NCBI RefSeq assembly: GCF_901709675.1
Contig: NC_051103.1
Span: forward strand, 3,393,501-3,457,500
Length of the DNA: 64,000 nt
Direction of reading: 5' to 3'
DNA from: Syngnathus acus
Taxonomy: Eukaryota > Chordata > Actinopteri > Syngnathiformes > Syngnathidae
In this document: in pieces, positions 1 to 12,165 of the stretch
How the letters are laid out: each line of letters begins with the position of its first letter
How positions within the stretch are numbered: position 1 is the first letter of the stretch
Position numbers and translations under genes: made by a program
Notes under the pieces: generated by a model
Databases searched by the model: none
Seen by the model: only the letters and a program-made list of their open reading frames with translations
What the model was told of the DNA's origin: nothing

Positions 1-65
1 AATGGGCCATTCATTGAAAGTGCGCCTTATAATCCGGTGCGCCTTATAGTGCGGAAAATACGGTA
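1..65. mobile_element. Truncated DNA-transposon/MITE end (GCGCCTTATA family)
   Basis: The window opens inside a repeat. A 12-bp motif, GTGCGCCTTATA, occurs twice (20-31 and 37-48), followed by GCGGAAAATACGG and then TA at 64-65. From general knowledge, this arrangement is the terminal part of a dispersed non-autonomous DNA element common in fish genomes, whose inverted end reads CCGTATTTTCCGC. The TA may be one copy of a target-site duplication. The rest of the element lies left of the window, so its length, partner end and superfamily cannot be settled. Confidence 0.6.
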
Positions 66-2895
66 GGATAATCAAAAATCTGTGTTACCTCGCTCTACTG
101 GCGCTCACACTGCAGTTCATTATCTGAGTCGAGGTCAAACTGGCCAAAAAGGTCCAATTGGACTCGCTTACCATTGGTGTCCACCAACATTGAGACGTCC
201 TCATGTTGAGTGTGGCAGTGTTTGACAAGTTTTCTGCCACTTTATTGGATTTATGTAGAATTAAAATGACGATTGTGACCACACCTGCGAGAGTGAAGGA
301 CTAAAACATGAACTTTCCCTTTTAAGTGAGGAGTCTTTCGTTTTGTTGTCATCTATTTATCTAATGACTCCTTCACAGTTTAGACAGTGAGCTAGATTCT
401 GTCCACTACTATATGCCTAAAAAAGCACGGCGCTGCCATAAGACTAATCACCTAATTGCCCTGCCCTGCCTCATTAGAAAACAAGCCCAACTGGAAAATC
501 GCCTTAAGTGGCTTAAATTAATGAGACTTTCATATTGGATGCTGAGTCATCAGAAGTGTGAGTCAGAGTGACGTCACCACAAGGGAAACGGCCGCTCCAT
601 AAACTGTCATTGGGGATTTGAGCAATAGGGAAGATGTTGACCTTCTGACCATCATTAGACATTTCAAACATTTTACATTATTTGGGACTCTTTTTCGACT
701 GCAGCCATCAGACAAAAACAATTCAGGCATTTGATTTGGGTCAAGGCCTCCTGAATGTAATGCCTGTAAGACCCATAATATGGTAATTTGTAGCGGCTGG
801 GTTAAGGTACGTGGATTTACCAATAGTAGGTCCAGCCTGGCTCAGATTGAGCTTACATTTGGGTTTGGATGGAGATGAGGGGCTCGCTAAAGGGGGTGAA
901 ACTGAGGTTATTTAATAAGGCCGCTTGTTATTCCTAAAGGGAACCAGGGGGAACTTATAGGCTGTCACTGAGCAGGCACTGACAGCCTTGTAGACTGACA
1001 CTCCATGTCTCTCCCATGGGGAGGGGGGGAGTAGACAACAAGTACATGCAAGTACATGTATGTACATATGAAAATACAGATATTCAATGACGCACATTGG
1101 GGGGGTCATAAAATCTATCTGAAGCTAATTTATCATGTGTCCATATAGCTATTTTCAGAATATATTTTTTTAAATTTTGTGTGGGTCTTACCTTTGGCAC
1201 AAAAAGGAAATGGATTTTTTAATTTGTCTATTTACTGAGGCAGAAAGCAAAGTGCTTGATTGTGTTAATTAACATCTGAAAAGTACTTCATGATGTAGCA
1301 GCACATTGAGGTTAGGTCCAAAACTTTGACACAACCTGTGACCACGGCCGCCGACGACTGCCACTCGGGCCCTTGCTTATTTAAATGGTGCTTTTTAATG
1401 GAAGTCAGATGTGATGGTGTTTACAATATACGCCATCCAATTACCCGTGGATAACCAAACGGCAGAGGCAGTCGTTATACTCTGAGTACTCACTCGTGGC
1501 TTATAACCTTTTATGCCCTTTTTGTATCTGTGACCTTTTTCTATTTAAGAGACCCAACAAACTTTGGAAAATAATTGTGAGTTGTAGATAGAGGAAAGTA
1601 CCAATAACAGTGATAGAATAATATTTGGATTAATGGAGATACTAAATGGATCACGGGGAATAAAAGCATGAAATAATTTCCATATGAATAAATTTGTCAG
1701 TGAGTGAGGTTCTCGCCATCCCACACAAAGCAGCCGTTTAATTGAGGAGCCACACATCTGAAGGCCACCTGGGACTTAGTTCATGAATGGAAGCAAAGGA
1801 GGAGAAGCTCCATCTTGGTACTCTGCTTTAATTCATCTTGCAAACAAGACAAGGTTCCTTTCATCATACTTCCATGTTTGGGTGTTTTATGACTCTGTTT
1901 TTCCGCACGTGCACAAAAGCAGTGGGCGATGATGGCCCCAGTGATTCAACTCGCTAGTCAGAAAGGTCAGAGTTCACGGGTTGTACAATGATAATGGTGA
2001 ATGGAGGAGGAGAGCGACAGGAAGTGTTTGAGTCAAGTACGGAAGGGACAATGGGACAAAAGGCTTACAAAGTTGTAGTCTAATACTAATCCCACTACCA
2101 ATAAATAATCGAGTACAATTGCATCCATTTTGATCCTTCCTGCTTCAGCAAGCAAAAAAATAGCAACAGTGATTATCATGTTCAACATAATTTTACCTTG
2201 ATGCCAGAAAACTTTACATTACAGTGAATTATGGGATTAGGGACAGTTTCCATTCAAATGACACTTTCCCACACACTCCCTTTTTCCTTCAAGTTTCCGG
2301 ATTTCCCTTGCCAAGCCACGATGGTGGTGGAAAGCCATCACTTCCCATCACAACTAAAAGTGTAGCCCATCTATTTCCATAGGTCTTGGCTGGCTCCCAT
2401 ACGGTCGAGTATATATCTATAGTTTTGTGGACTGATTGCAACCTTGGTATTTACGTAGTATATGTCATACGTGGTATTTTTCGCCAACGATCATCAGCTG
2501 ACATCGCCGTGCGGTCGGCGACGGCTTAAAGAGAAGCGTCGCAAACAGCAGAAAGCCAAAACACACCCACACATTTGTTAAAGGGTGGCCCGCTTGACGC
2601 AAGACGCAACAATTGAAACTGAAAGGAAGAATAACACAACACAATGCTTTATTATCCATTTTCCCTGGCTGTTAGCTTTTTTTTTTTCCATTTTTGTTTT
2701 CCTTATTCGGTTTTGCTCCAATGTGACAATCCTGGGTGATTACCGTGGCTGCCCTTAGCGTGGGTTCTGATGTGAGCAACTCATGCTGGACGGGGAGGAG
2801 CAGAGCACATCCGTAAATTTGCTTCCATGCTGTGCCCAGTGGAAGTGCAGAGGATGGAGCAGACTCGGGTGCACTGTTGAAAGAAGGACTGATCT
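66..2895. other. Non-coding, nothing specific recognised
   Basis: No reading frame longer than about 85 codons and no recognisable protein, RNA gene or transposon. The stretch around 1040-1070 is a loose run of GTACAT/GTACATG words. There is a short T tract at about 2678-2688. The sequence looks unique and AT-leaning. I see no promoter or CpG-dense patch. Confidence 0.5.
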
Positions 2896-2919
2896 CACAC
2901 ACACACACACGCACGCACA
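2896..2919. repeat. (CA)n microsatellite
   Basis: Pure CA dinucleotides run to 2910 and continue imperfectly as GCACGCACA. Short reading frames crossing this tract (for example the CVCVCV peptides on the minus strand) are produced by the repeat and are not genes. Confidence 0.9.
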
Positions 2920-5900
2920 TGGTTTTATGTGGCCTGTCGTGGTCTGTAAAGGAATTCTGAACAGAACCACAAATGGACCAAGACACAGCCAGACAACATA
3001 AAACTCAACCAACTGGTTCCTGCTCTTTGGCTTTTTCTTCTTCATCCACAGCGACTTTCTCATCGTCAGCTGATTATTCATTTTCATTTATATGAAGTTA
3101 TATTTTTATCAATATTTTTTTATTGACATATTTTTAGTTTTTTTTTGGTCAGATAATCTTCTCTACACACGCCTGCCTATTGACATTAAATTCAATGTCA
3201 GGTTATTTATTTTACTCTTTCACACTTGGCTTTGCATAAGGAAGAAAAAAAAAACTCAAATTTAAACTTGTTTGCGCTTGGAAAGAATTTATTCCCCCCC
3301 TGACAAATGAGCTGCAAGTAACTGGCCAAGTAAACACTTTTATAGTTGACAACCTCTAAATAAATACTGGACATTGACTAAAACCAACATGTAAGTACAC
3401 ACAACTCATAACGGTGCACTTTAGATGATGACTCTTGGCTCAATCGTCAGGATCCACTTTTGTATCCTCAATTTCTTCCGCATCTTTAATTAATCGCGTC
3501 GCCTCCATCATCTCCTCAGGTGGTTGTCATTTTGCAAAAAAAAAAAAAAGCTCATCAGCACGTGTGAGGTGGCAACATCTCCTCCTGACACAGGAGCCAG
3601 GACAAACTCAGAGTGTGAAAGGTCTCATTTATCACCGGGCACCACAGGGCTGCGAGCCCAGCCAAGCTGTAGCCGTGGGCAGTCGGGGCAAGGCAAAGGC
3701 TTGGGTAGAGTGCTGGGAAAAAAAAAGGAAGGAACAAGATCTTAAGATGCAAAGCAGGCTGCCAAATAGGAGGTTTATGTCGGGTGGGGTGATTTGGTTC
3801 TACCAAGCAGAATCTATTAAAATGTGCTTTTGATGGCAAACTCATGTCTTTATACAAATATCAGCAATGGGACATTTTTTGCATTTGGCTATTTACACAT
3901 GATTTAGTAAATCGTAGTATTTAGTCCCGTGTGTATGTGCGTGCAAATCATTTTGGTCATCTTTTTTGTTGAATTTGATTTTATTTTTATCTCTTTGCTA
4001 CCATGGAATCATATAGGCTGGTAATATATCAAATCGTAAATAAAATATAAAAATAAATGATGTATTTAAAACAGTAAGCGCAAACCATTTGTAAACAAAA
4101 TTGAACACATAACGTTTCAACTTTGGCCCATGATGGATGAATTAATGAATCATAAGATATATTACAAAAACGTTCTTGGATTTTCACATTATTAACATTT
4201 TTATTCAAGCCTTTAACTAAAGGGAAAAAAAATTCAGTGGTCCTGCCAGTTGAACATTATCTATTTTCAAGTCACCGCAAACAACAGTATACAAGTTTAT
4301 ACTTGTCAAAAGAAAGACATTTAAGATGGTCTCATTTAGAAATAGAAAAGCCCCAAAAGCCAAACTGTCTCTGTTTAGATTTGACATGGATATTGCTTGA
4401 CACACACTGTACGTAAATTATGGGATATAGTTTTTTTTTTTTTTTTCTGTCCTCGGTACAAACCAGCCCTCATTAAAGAGCATCGTATTATGTGGTTAGG
4501 TTTGTTTGCGCTGCAGTTTACACACCAAACACAGTTGCCAGGCAGTGGAGATGCAGATCAATACCAAGCGGTGGAATACGTTAATTCCCATGTGAATTAT
4601 GGTCGAGGGTGTGACGTCGAGCTTCGCTTTGAAAAAATGTGGGACTGATTATGCATTGACTTGATCTTCTTGCCAAGTAACTGCGGGTCAGAGAAGAAAA
4701 TGCAAATCTGTTCAAAGTCAGGCGGATCAGTTTGTCACTACGCTGGTTTTCGAGTCATTCGCGTTGTTTGTTGTTGCTCCCAAACATCAACATTTTCCTT
4801 TCTCATTTTGAAAAAATTGAAGATGATTGAGCAGAATTTTCCAACTTCACATTCCCACGCTGAATAGTTTTGCATAATAAATGAAAGCCTTTTACATTCA
4901 ATCTTTTGTTACGTGCAAAGTGAGTGGAACAGCCTGCTGGGAAACCAACTTTCCAAATTCCATAGAATACATTTAGTGTACAGCCCAAAATTATAGAGCA
5001 GAACGAGAAAACATAAAAACACAAGACGGCTAATTTTATGTTGACTGAAAGTCATTTGAATGTTACAATGGAAAATTCCCGTTGATCTTTACCGCACATT
5101 TAAAAGTTGTTGTGGTGGCTCCTGTCAATGACTTCTAAAATGCTTCATTTGTCTCAATAAATAATTTAATTATGTCGTATGAATTTATGTGGACTAGATC
5201 AACTCAAATATTGACAATAAAATAAATTTTTTTTACGAATCCCTCGGTTGATCGTGGCCGCACGTATCTTGGCTGTCTGATCTTAGCAACAGCTTTCGAT
5301 TCCTTTTTTTCATAATAGCCCAAATTCCGACCACACTTGGGTCAACTTTAAGGGAAATGTGAAGAAACGGTCCATTGCACTCGAATCGGAACGGGAAATG
5401 TGAGACATATGAAGAGCTCAACTCCAGTCATCTCGAAATGATCTCTGCGGCGGAGGCTGGGGAAGGGGAGAGGGAGGGGGGGCGTTCCTTCCTCTTTGCC
5501 TGCATACTCATTGCCCGGGCGTCTTTTTAAAGTTCGACTCCAATGTTTTAGGAGGCAAAAGTCCTACCGCAGTACCAAATTTTATGTGCCGACTTGTTAT
5601 TGTTGATTTAGTCTGATTCCAAGACTCATTAATGGACTTTGGACAGGTAGAGGCTACTCCTTTGGTAAATCGAATTAATTCAGCTGCATTCTTTGAGACA
5701 TGTTCTAGAAAGAAAAAAAAAAATCTCACATGTTACAAAGACCTGACTGAATCCACGACTCAACCCACACACTTTTTCCAGTGGTTTTTAGCCTTGGCAG
5801 ACCTTTACCAACTACAGCAGTGCTCCAGCCTGTGCCCAATAGGAGAAGGTGATGTGCATAATTTGTTATAGATGTATTGCTCAAAATCTGAAATATAAAC

Positions 5901-6577
5901 ACAGCAGGAACGACAAGCTCGCTGCCCTCAAAACCACTTAGAATAACATCTCAGTTTAAGCGTTCTGGACGCTTGCATCTGATTAGGACAAACTCAACAT
6001 TTGGATTTTTTTTTTTTGAAAGTTTTCTCCATCTCTTATTTTTGCATGTCAAAATGGATGAAGGCTTTCCATAAACACCTCGGAGGAACACAGGGAAAAT
6101 TGCGTTGCGGGTATAGGAGACGCACGGAAAGCACAGATTTGGGATAATGAGCGTGTTGGGAAAATCGGACGTTGATCACGAGTAGTCAAATGCCCCCACT
6201 ATACCACAACTTGACTTTTTTTCTCTAACCGCATTATTGGATTTATTTTGTTTTCTCAGCTCCGGCTTTCTTTCAAAATCCCATATTACGTGCGACGGCG
6301 AATTGATAGAAAGTCAGCCTTCCCCTCGATAAAGAATGACTTCATAGTACTTTGACATTAAGAGGAAAAGGTCATAGACTGGAGTCCATATCCTCCCCGC
6401 CACCCCATCCAACCCTAACTCTCAATCCGACGCTCGATTAGCATTCGATTTGGTGGGATTTCCAGTCGCGCTGCACATCATACCAAAAGAATAACCCAAA
6501 TACCTCAATGTCTGCTTCTGGTCCCTGTAAAAACATAGTTAGAGAGGGGAGATGTACGATGTGGTCGCTGCACCGCT
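2920..6577. other. Non-coding, AT-rich, short poly(A)/poly(T) tracts
   Basis: Contains A runs near 3536-3549, 3720 and 5710, and T runs near 4431-4446 and 6008-6018. Nothing resembling an exon with flanking splice signals, a tRNA or a transposon end was recognised. The 132-codon frame at 3435-3833 runs through a poly(A)-encoded lysine run and has a low-complexity composition, so it is taken as chance. Confidence 0.5.
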
Positions 6578-6592
6578 CACACACACACACAC
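6578..6592. repeat. (CA)n microsatellite
   Basis: A short uninterrupted CA tract of about 7.5 units. It is polymorphic-type simple sequence with no other apparent function. Confidence 0.85.
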
Positions 6593-9106
6593 GCAATGTA
6601 ATTGGACGGATCAGTGGAAAGGGGAATACGATACAAGCCAAAGCAATTTGGGGCTGGATGACAAGATATTGTGAGCAGCTGAGGAGGCCATAGAGGCAGG
6701 TGAGAATGATTTGTCAGAGGTTATTGTGTGGGTGGGGGTGCGTGTTCCATTTGTAAATGCGTTCAAACGTTGACACAGAAAGTTTGCCTTGGCCTCCATA
6801 ATAGATCGACTGTATGTGCCATGAGAAGATCTTAGGCACCTTTTCATTGGCAGTTTATTTCTGTGACATTAAAATGTTCATAGGCAATAAAATTGTAAAC
6901 ACACATCATGTGTAAAGGCCCAACTGGTTAATGAACTTGTGAACCGGGAGGTCTCAGACAAACAAAGTGGCGTTTGAGCGGAACTGACGCTGATGTGCTT
7001 CACCTTCACTTAGCCTCATGTGGGCACTTGACTGAGTCCCGGCGGGGTCACGCCGAAGGCAGGGGGTCGATGTTTACTGGTATTTTCCCATCACTCTGCA
7101 GTCTGCACAGCTCCTGCAGGTAGAGAGCTCACAAAAGCAAATAGATGACGGGGTTGTTGATGTTTACTCTGCTCTGATCGTATCCATAGCAACGCAAGAT
7201 AACATTTGGGAGATTGGGAGAAGAAATATTATCCCAAGCAAGCTGACTTGGAGCAAAATAAACAATTTGGGTTGGGGGTACACACGATATTAAAAGAATC
7301 GCACCTCAGTGAAGGAGATGAGTGAAGGGTGTTTGTGAGTTGGCTTTAAGTATCAAGCCGTCACAGCTCAAAAGGGATTTTCATGCATTTCCGGAATTAA
7401 AAAAAAATACAGTGGTAAATTTGAAAAGAGATTTACACTGATGACCTCATGATGGATTTTTATTTATCTTAATAAAATAAAATATGGATGACAAAAGTGA
7501 TGACGAGTATTTCCGACTATTTTATTGTTGTTGTTTCAAGCTCGTCCCTTTAGACAAACAACGTTGGAAATTATTTCAGTACAATGATAAAAGCAAGGAG
7601 GAGGTCATGACGCAAACACTTTTGGGGTGCAGGTCGCAGGTTCACACGCATTAATCACGCCTGTCCAGCTAATGGCGACAGCAACGCTCGGGACTCGGTT
7701 TGATCAGCTGAATTGCATGTGACTGTTGTCCCGGGGAAGTTGTCTCCCGGAATAACAAGCTCTTAATTGACTCTGGGATGAGCCTTCTCCATCCCAAGTG
7801 TAACTATAAGTATGCAGGGTTGCTTATTTGAACATTTGTTTTGGATAATATGATAATAGTGAGTGCAGATGTTGGAAAAGTACGTTGTGATCATCCAATT
7901 CTGCGTTTTCAAATTATTTTTCAGAATTCTCGTAGGTGACCTTGGCACGCTATAAAGATTGTTACCGGCTCAAAATTAAAAAGTGGGCAATCTGGATAGC
8001 ACAAGAGGGGAGCTTGGCACCAGGTAACCGTGTAACTTGATCATCTGTGAGGGCACCGCTAATGCTAAAAGCTGCGTATTGGTTATGGAGCAACATGTGC
8101 TGCTGTCCAGACATCTGTAGCCAGACGTTTCCCTGCCAATGACAATGCCAAGAGTTACCACAGCATAGTTTTAATATACCCAAGTGCAGGTACCTGCAGT
8201 CCTGACAACTTTCCGATTTGTGTGTTGAAATTCAAAAAAAGACCTGCTGGCCCTCTTAGCAGTAGAAAAACATCAAATAAAACAAGTGGAAAAAGTTGAT
8301 TAACTTTGGGTTTGGAATATGGTAGTTAACATGTAAGCATGTATGAGTTGATTATTTCTTTATCGATTTGTTGCCGATTAATGTAACCAGGAACTGGAAA
8401 TGCAATGAAAAGCGCACCCCAACGGCTGAACCAAAAAAAAAAAATTCTAATTCTAATCATAGCTTCTTCTTCTTACGTTGGCATCTCTCAGTTAAACAAT
8501 AATTGGCTGCTTTGACAAAAAGGAAGGAAAACCAAAGTAAATAATTAGAATGATGATTTTACGGTGAAGATCTGCAGCGTTGATAATGGCATGTATTAAT
8601 CATGTCATGCTCGTTCGTGTCAGTACGCCGTTTCATATTCTCGTCTCTTTGGATCAGGCTTGATGAAAGACCACTTTGGTCCTGATTGGAGGTGAATAAA
8701 CTGTGTTGGCGTTCATTTCATCACGCGAAACCACGTTATCATACACAAAATGGGAAGCTCCAACTCCGCGGTGGGTGCGGATAAATGACAGAGACAAATG
8801 TTTGAAAAACAAAAGCGGTCGACGGTTGACACGATGAGTAAGACTACCGGAGAACGCTTTCCATCATGGAGTGATGTGCTTTCCAACTTTTTGTAGGTCA
8901 CGCTCTGTTTTCCAACTCCTTTACATTTTGATGACATCATTTTTAATCGTAGCTAGCACATCATCAATTTCTAACATCCTCAAAAATATAACAAATCACA
9001 ACATGCATTCGCTTTGATTTATGGTGTTGTAGTTTGGCCCGGGATGAGTCGAGAACTTGCACGTTGCAACCCGCTGACCCGTTGCACTTGCGTGATGCAG
9101 TTGTGA
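6593..9106. other. Non-coding, nothing specific recognised
   Basis: Only short reading frames (at most 78 codons). A small imperfect inverted repeat with arms GTAAAT/ATTTAC lies near 7413-7437 and is too short to call an RNA. An A run is at about 8434-8443. Otherwise this looks like unique sequence. Confidence 0.5.
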
Positions 9107-9745
9107 GCCTTTTTGACCCTTTAGGGCCACTGTACTCAAACTCTAACGGAACTAATCTATCTATTTAATATATTAATCTTAATAATCTATTTTAATATAC
9201 TCTTCCCCAAGAGGCCTAGACAAGTTGAGATAAATCAAATATTTGCCTTTTTGACCCTTCAGGGCCACTGTATTCCAATTTTAATTGAACTCTATAAACT
9301 ATATAAATAATATTTGTATCTATTTCATCTATTTATCTATTATTTAATCTAAATAATGTATTTTAATACATCAATATATTAATCTAAATAATCTATTTTA
9401 ATATACTCTTCCCCAAGAGGCCTAGACAAGTTGAGATAAATCAAATATTTGCCTTTTTGACCCTTCAGGGCCACTGTATTCCAATTTTAATTGAACTCTA
9501 TAAACTATATAAATAATATTTGTATCTATTTCATCTATTTATCTATTATTTAATCTAAATAATGTATTTTAATACATCAATATATTAATCTAAATAATCT
9601 ATTTTGATATACTCTTCCCCAAGAGGCCTAGACAAGTTGAGATGAATCAAATATTTGCTTTACTCTTCCCCAACAGCCCTTATGTGCAAACTAATTCAAG
9701 GTGCAATGAATCCAATTTTTGCCTGGCTATTGTTACCCACACACG
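9107..9745. repeat. 206-bp-unit minisatellite, about 2.7 copies plus decayed tail
   Basis: The words GCCTTTTTGACCCTT...GGGCCACTGTA begin at 9107, 9245 and 9451, and TCAAATATTTGC recurs at 9235, 9441 and 9647. The units at 9245-9450 and 9451-9656 are both 206 bp and differ at only two positions that I can find (an A/G in each of TTAATATAC and GATAAAT). The first unit is diverged and shorter by 68 bp because it lacks an internal AT-rich block. After 9656 the pattern decays (CTCTTCCCCAACAGCCC resembles CTCTTCCCCAAGAGGCC; AATGAATCCAATTTTTGCC resembles the unit junction). The units are AT-rich with a GC-richer core and have no long reading frame. Confidence 0.93.
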
Positions 9746-11819
9746 ACTATCACGTTTGACAAATGTATTTCATTTTATTACTTCAGGCCAACAAGCCAAA
9801 AAGCGTTCAGCGAACCGTTTTGGAACTTGGCTCATGATTAATGACCGTTGCGGCATGTTGGAGTGAACCAACTGGAGTGCGCGTGTAAACACTCCCCTGC
9901 CAAAGTCTTCACCCTCAAAGAAAAATTAGGGGGGGGGCGGACTCTAATGGGTTAATTGCGCCACCAATCTGCAAGGGTAGAAAATGCAGGCCTTTTTAAT
10001 GATCTCCTTCCATCATTCGACACATTTTTATTATTTTCTTTCTCTCCACGCTTCGCTTTCTGCTGCGCTTTAGTGTCATGAAAGAAAATAAAGGAATAAG
10101 TGGGTTCATCTATCTCTCTCTTTTTTTTTTTTTTTGCTACAACGCTGTCCATAATGTTGGAAGTTAATGAAAGTATTCACAAGTTTATTGGCACGCTTCC
10201 CGGGATGGCTCCCTTGAGAAAGTTTGGAAGTTGGCAGCCAACGGTTTTGGTTATCATCTCCGTAAGCGTGTGTAGGTGTGAGATTGGAGACGGAGCCTCG
10301 GCGAGAAACAGGAAGCCGCTCCTGTGCCCACCTCAGCACAAGAAACACAATGAAAACATTCAGCAGTGCTCTTCGACATTGCTCTTGGCTACAGAAGTTC
10401 TGTAGGAGGAAACGTAAGCCCTTCATACTATTTTGTGTCTACTCAAACGTATGGATTTTTTTTTTCTTTCAACCTGTCTGCGGCTGAGGCTTTGCCAAAA
10501 ATTCTAAAATTAAAATTCCACTTAAAGGTCCTCCATTTTGTGTGCCCTGATCTTGACAAGGAAATGTAACTAATTGCCAACTTTTTACTATTGATACAGT
10601 ATTTAATGTTCTGGGAGGCTTTTTTGGCCCCGCGCAAGTGATGGCGATGACGGTGGAAAACCGAGCGGCTGCTTTTCAGTCTGCCAGGCCTTGTACTGGG
10701 CAGCATTGTGGTCAGACCTCACTCCATTCAACGTGGTGATTAGTTTGTCTTAGCCGACCGCTGACCAGATGAATCCACGGGAGTTCCAGTAAGTGGAGCT
10801 CGAGACACTGAGGAGAAGATTAGTGTTTTACTTCCCTGAGAACCACCGCGTTTTTTTTTTCTCTCACTTTAAGGCTGCACGGGATCCCCCCCCCACTCTT
10901 AGCCTGTTCAGCCTCTTTTGGTTTGAAATATTCAACAAGCATGTCTAATGCTAATTGGATCCCAACAGGGGATACGTTGGATTCAAGTTCACCAACGCTG
11001 CAGAGATTTCATTTAAGTATCTCGTTTATTTATGTACTAGGTATAGTTTTTGGCTCATTTCAAAATATCGTTTGTATTGGAACCTAATTGTATTGCTTGA
11101 TCCTCTTTGATGCTAAATATAGCGCGGTAAATTCTCGACCTCTCGTTTTTACTTTGAATAACAATGAGCTCTTTATTATAACAAGTCATCAATTCATCAC
11201 ATTGTCTTCACATATTTATTTAAACCTCTGACAGTCGAAGCGTATCAAACCAGAAGACCGCTAAGTACATTGCAAACTTGTTAGCATGCTTCACAGTTCT
11301 CAGTTTCTGGGTTACGTTCAAAAACATGCATATTGAGTTATGAAGACATTACTGTCATTGTGAGTTTAGGCTGGATTGTTTGTTGGCCATTACGCTTAGC
11401 GTATTTTTTCGGGACTCTTGAAATCCTTTAGGCCAGTTCGCCCTAAATACGGACATTTTCAAAAATAGAGTACGTCTACCACCTGAATGCTCGACGGTAT
11501 ACTGTAGCGACATTTCAGACTGATTCCATTAGTCTTGCTTTTCTATCAGAACACAGACTGGCTCTTTAGGCTGCTTTACTTTGGCCCGACACCTTATTAT
11601 TGTCTAGTCATGTATTTGACTGGCCAATGTAATGAATGCCTCCATAGTAAGTCATATTTTTGCTGTTATATAAAAATGTAAGGCGAACGTTGCCTGGTGG
11701 TCATCACTGCCAGTCCAACCAATGGCGAGTTAGTCCAATTATACATTCCCACTTTTCCCAGTTGTGATTCAGCCTTGGGCCCCTATTAGCCGAACCTGCC
11801 CGCCTTGTAGGTAGCTTTG
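9746..11819. other. Non-coding, pyrimidine tract near 10.1 kb
   Basis: A pyrimidine stretch runs over about 10110-10135 (TCTCTCTC followed by about 15 T), and a T run lies at about 10457-10465. The 101-106 codon frames on both strands around 10100-10426 overlap each other and this tract, as expected of chance frames. Short G and C runs occur at about 9929-9936 and 10886-10894. No gene was recognised. Confidence 0.5.
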
Positions 11820-12165
11820 TCCGTCTGTTTGACAGTGTGGCCTCTACTGCCGACTTTGGGATTAATGAGAGCCAATGAAAGCATCTCCCCTCCCCTGCCC
11901 TCCTCGCCTTCCTCCTCCTGCCCGAGCGAAGCTGAAGCCAAGGCCGGCCATAGGCCTCATTATTAAGAGCAATGGCCAGGACTTAGACCCTGTCTGTGCA
12001 AACATTCAGCAACGGAATTGAGAGGGGAAGGGGGGGAAAAGGGAAACGGGCCCGCGGGGGGATGAGGTTTCAATGAACGTCAGCCAGCGTCTGCTCTGTT
12101 TGGACTGCAAATTATTGCTGGCTGATGCTCTATTATTTTACAACCAAAGATTGCTGTCGCGAGGA
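11820..12165. promoter_or_regulatory. Candidate conserved non-coding element (unproven)
   Basis: A balanced-composition block without simple repeats holds closely packed motifs typical of developmental enhancers: ATTAATGAG (about 11861), CCAAT (about 11872), AATGGCC (about 11971), an octamer-like TGCAAATTATTGC (about 12106) and a TCF/LEF-like ACCAAAGA (about 12143). No reading frame is kept open. This is inference from texture and motif content only. Alignment to other fish would decide it. Confidence 0.22.

Noticed and set aside
7410-7440. microRNA-like hairpin
   Set aside because: The stem is under 10 bp with mismatches and there is no known microRNA seed. I also checked by eye for several well-known vertebrate microRNAs in the window and found none.
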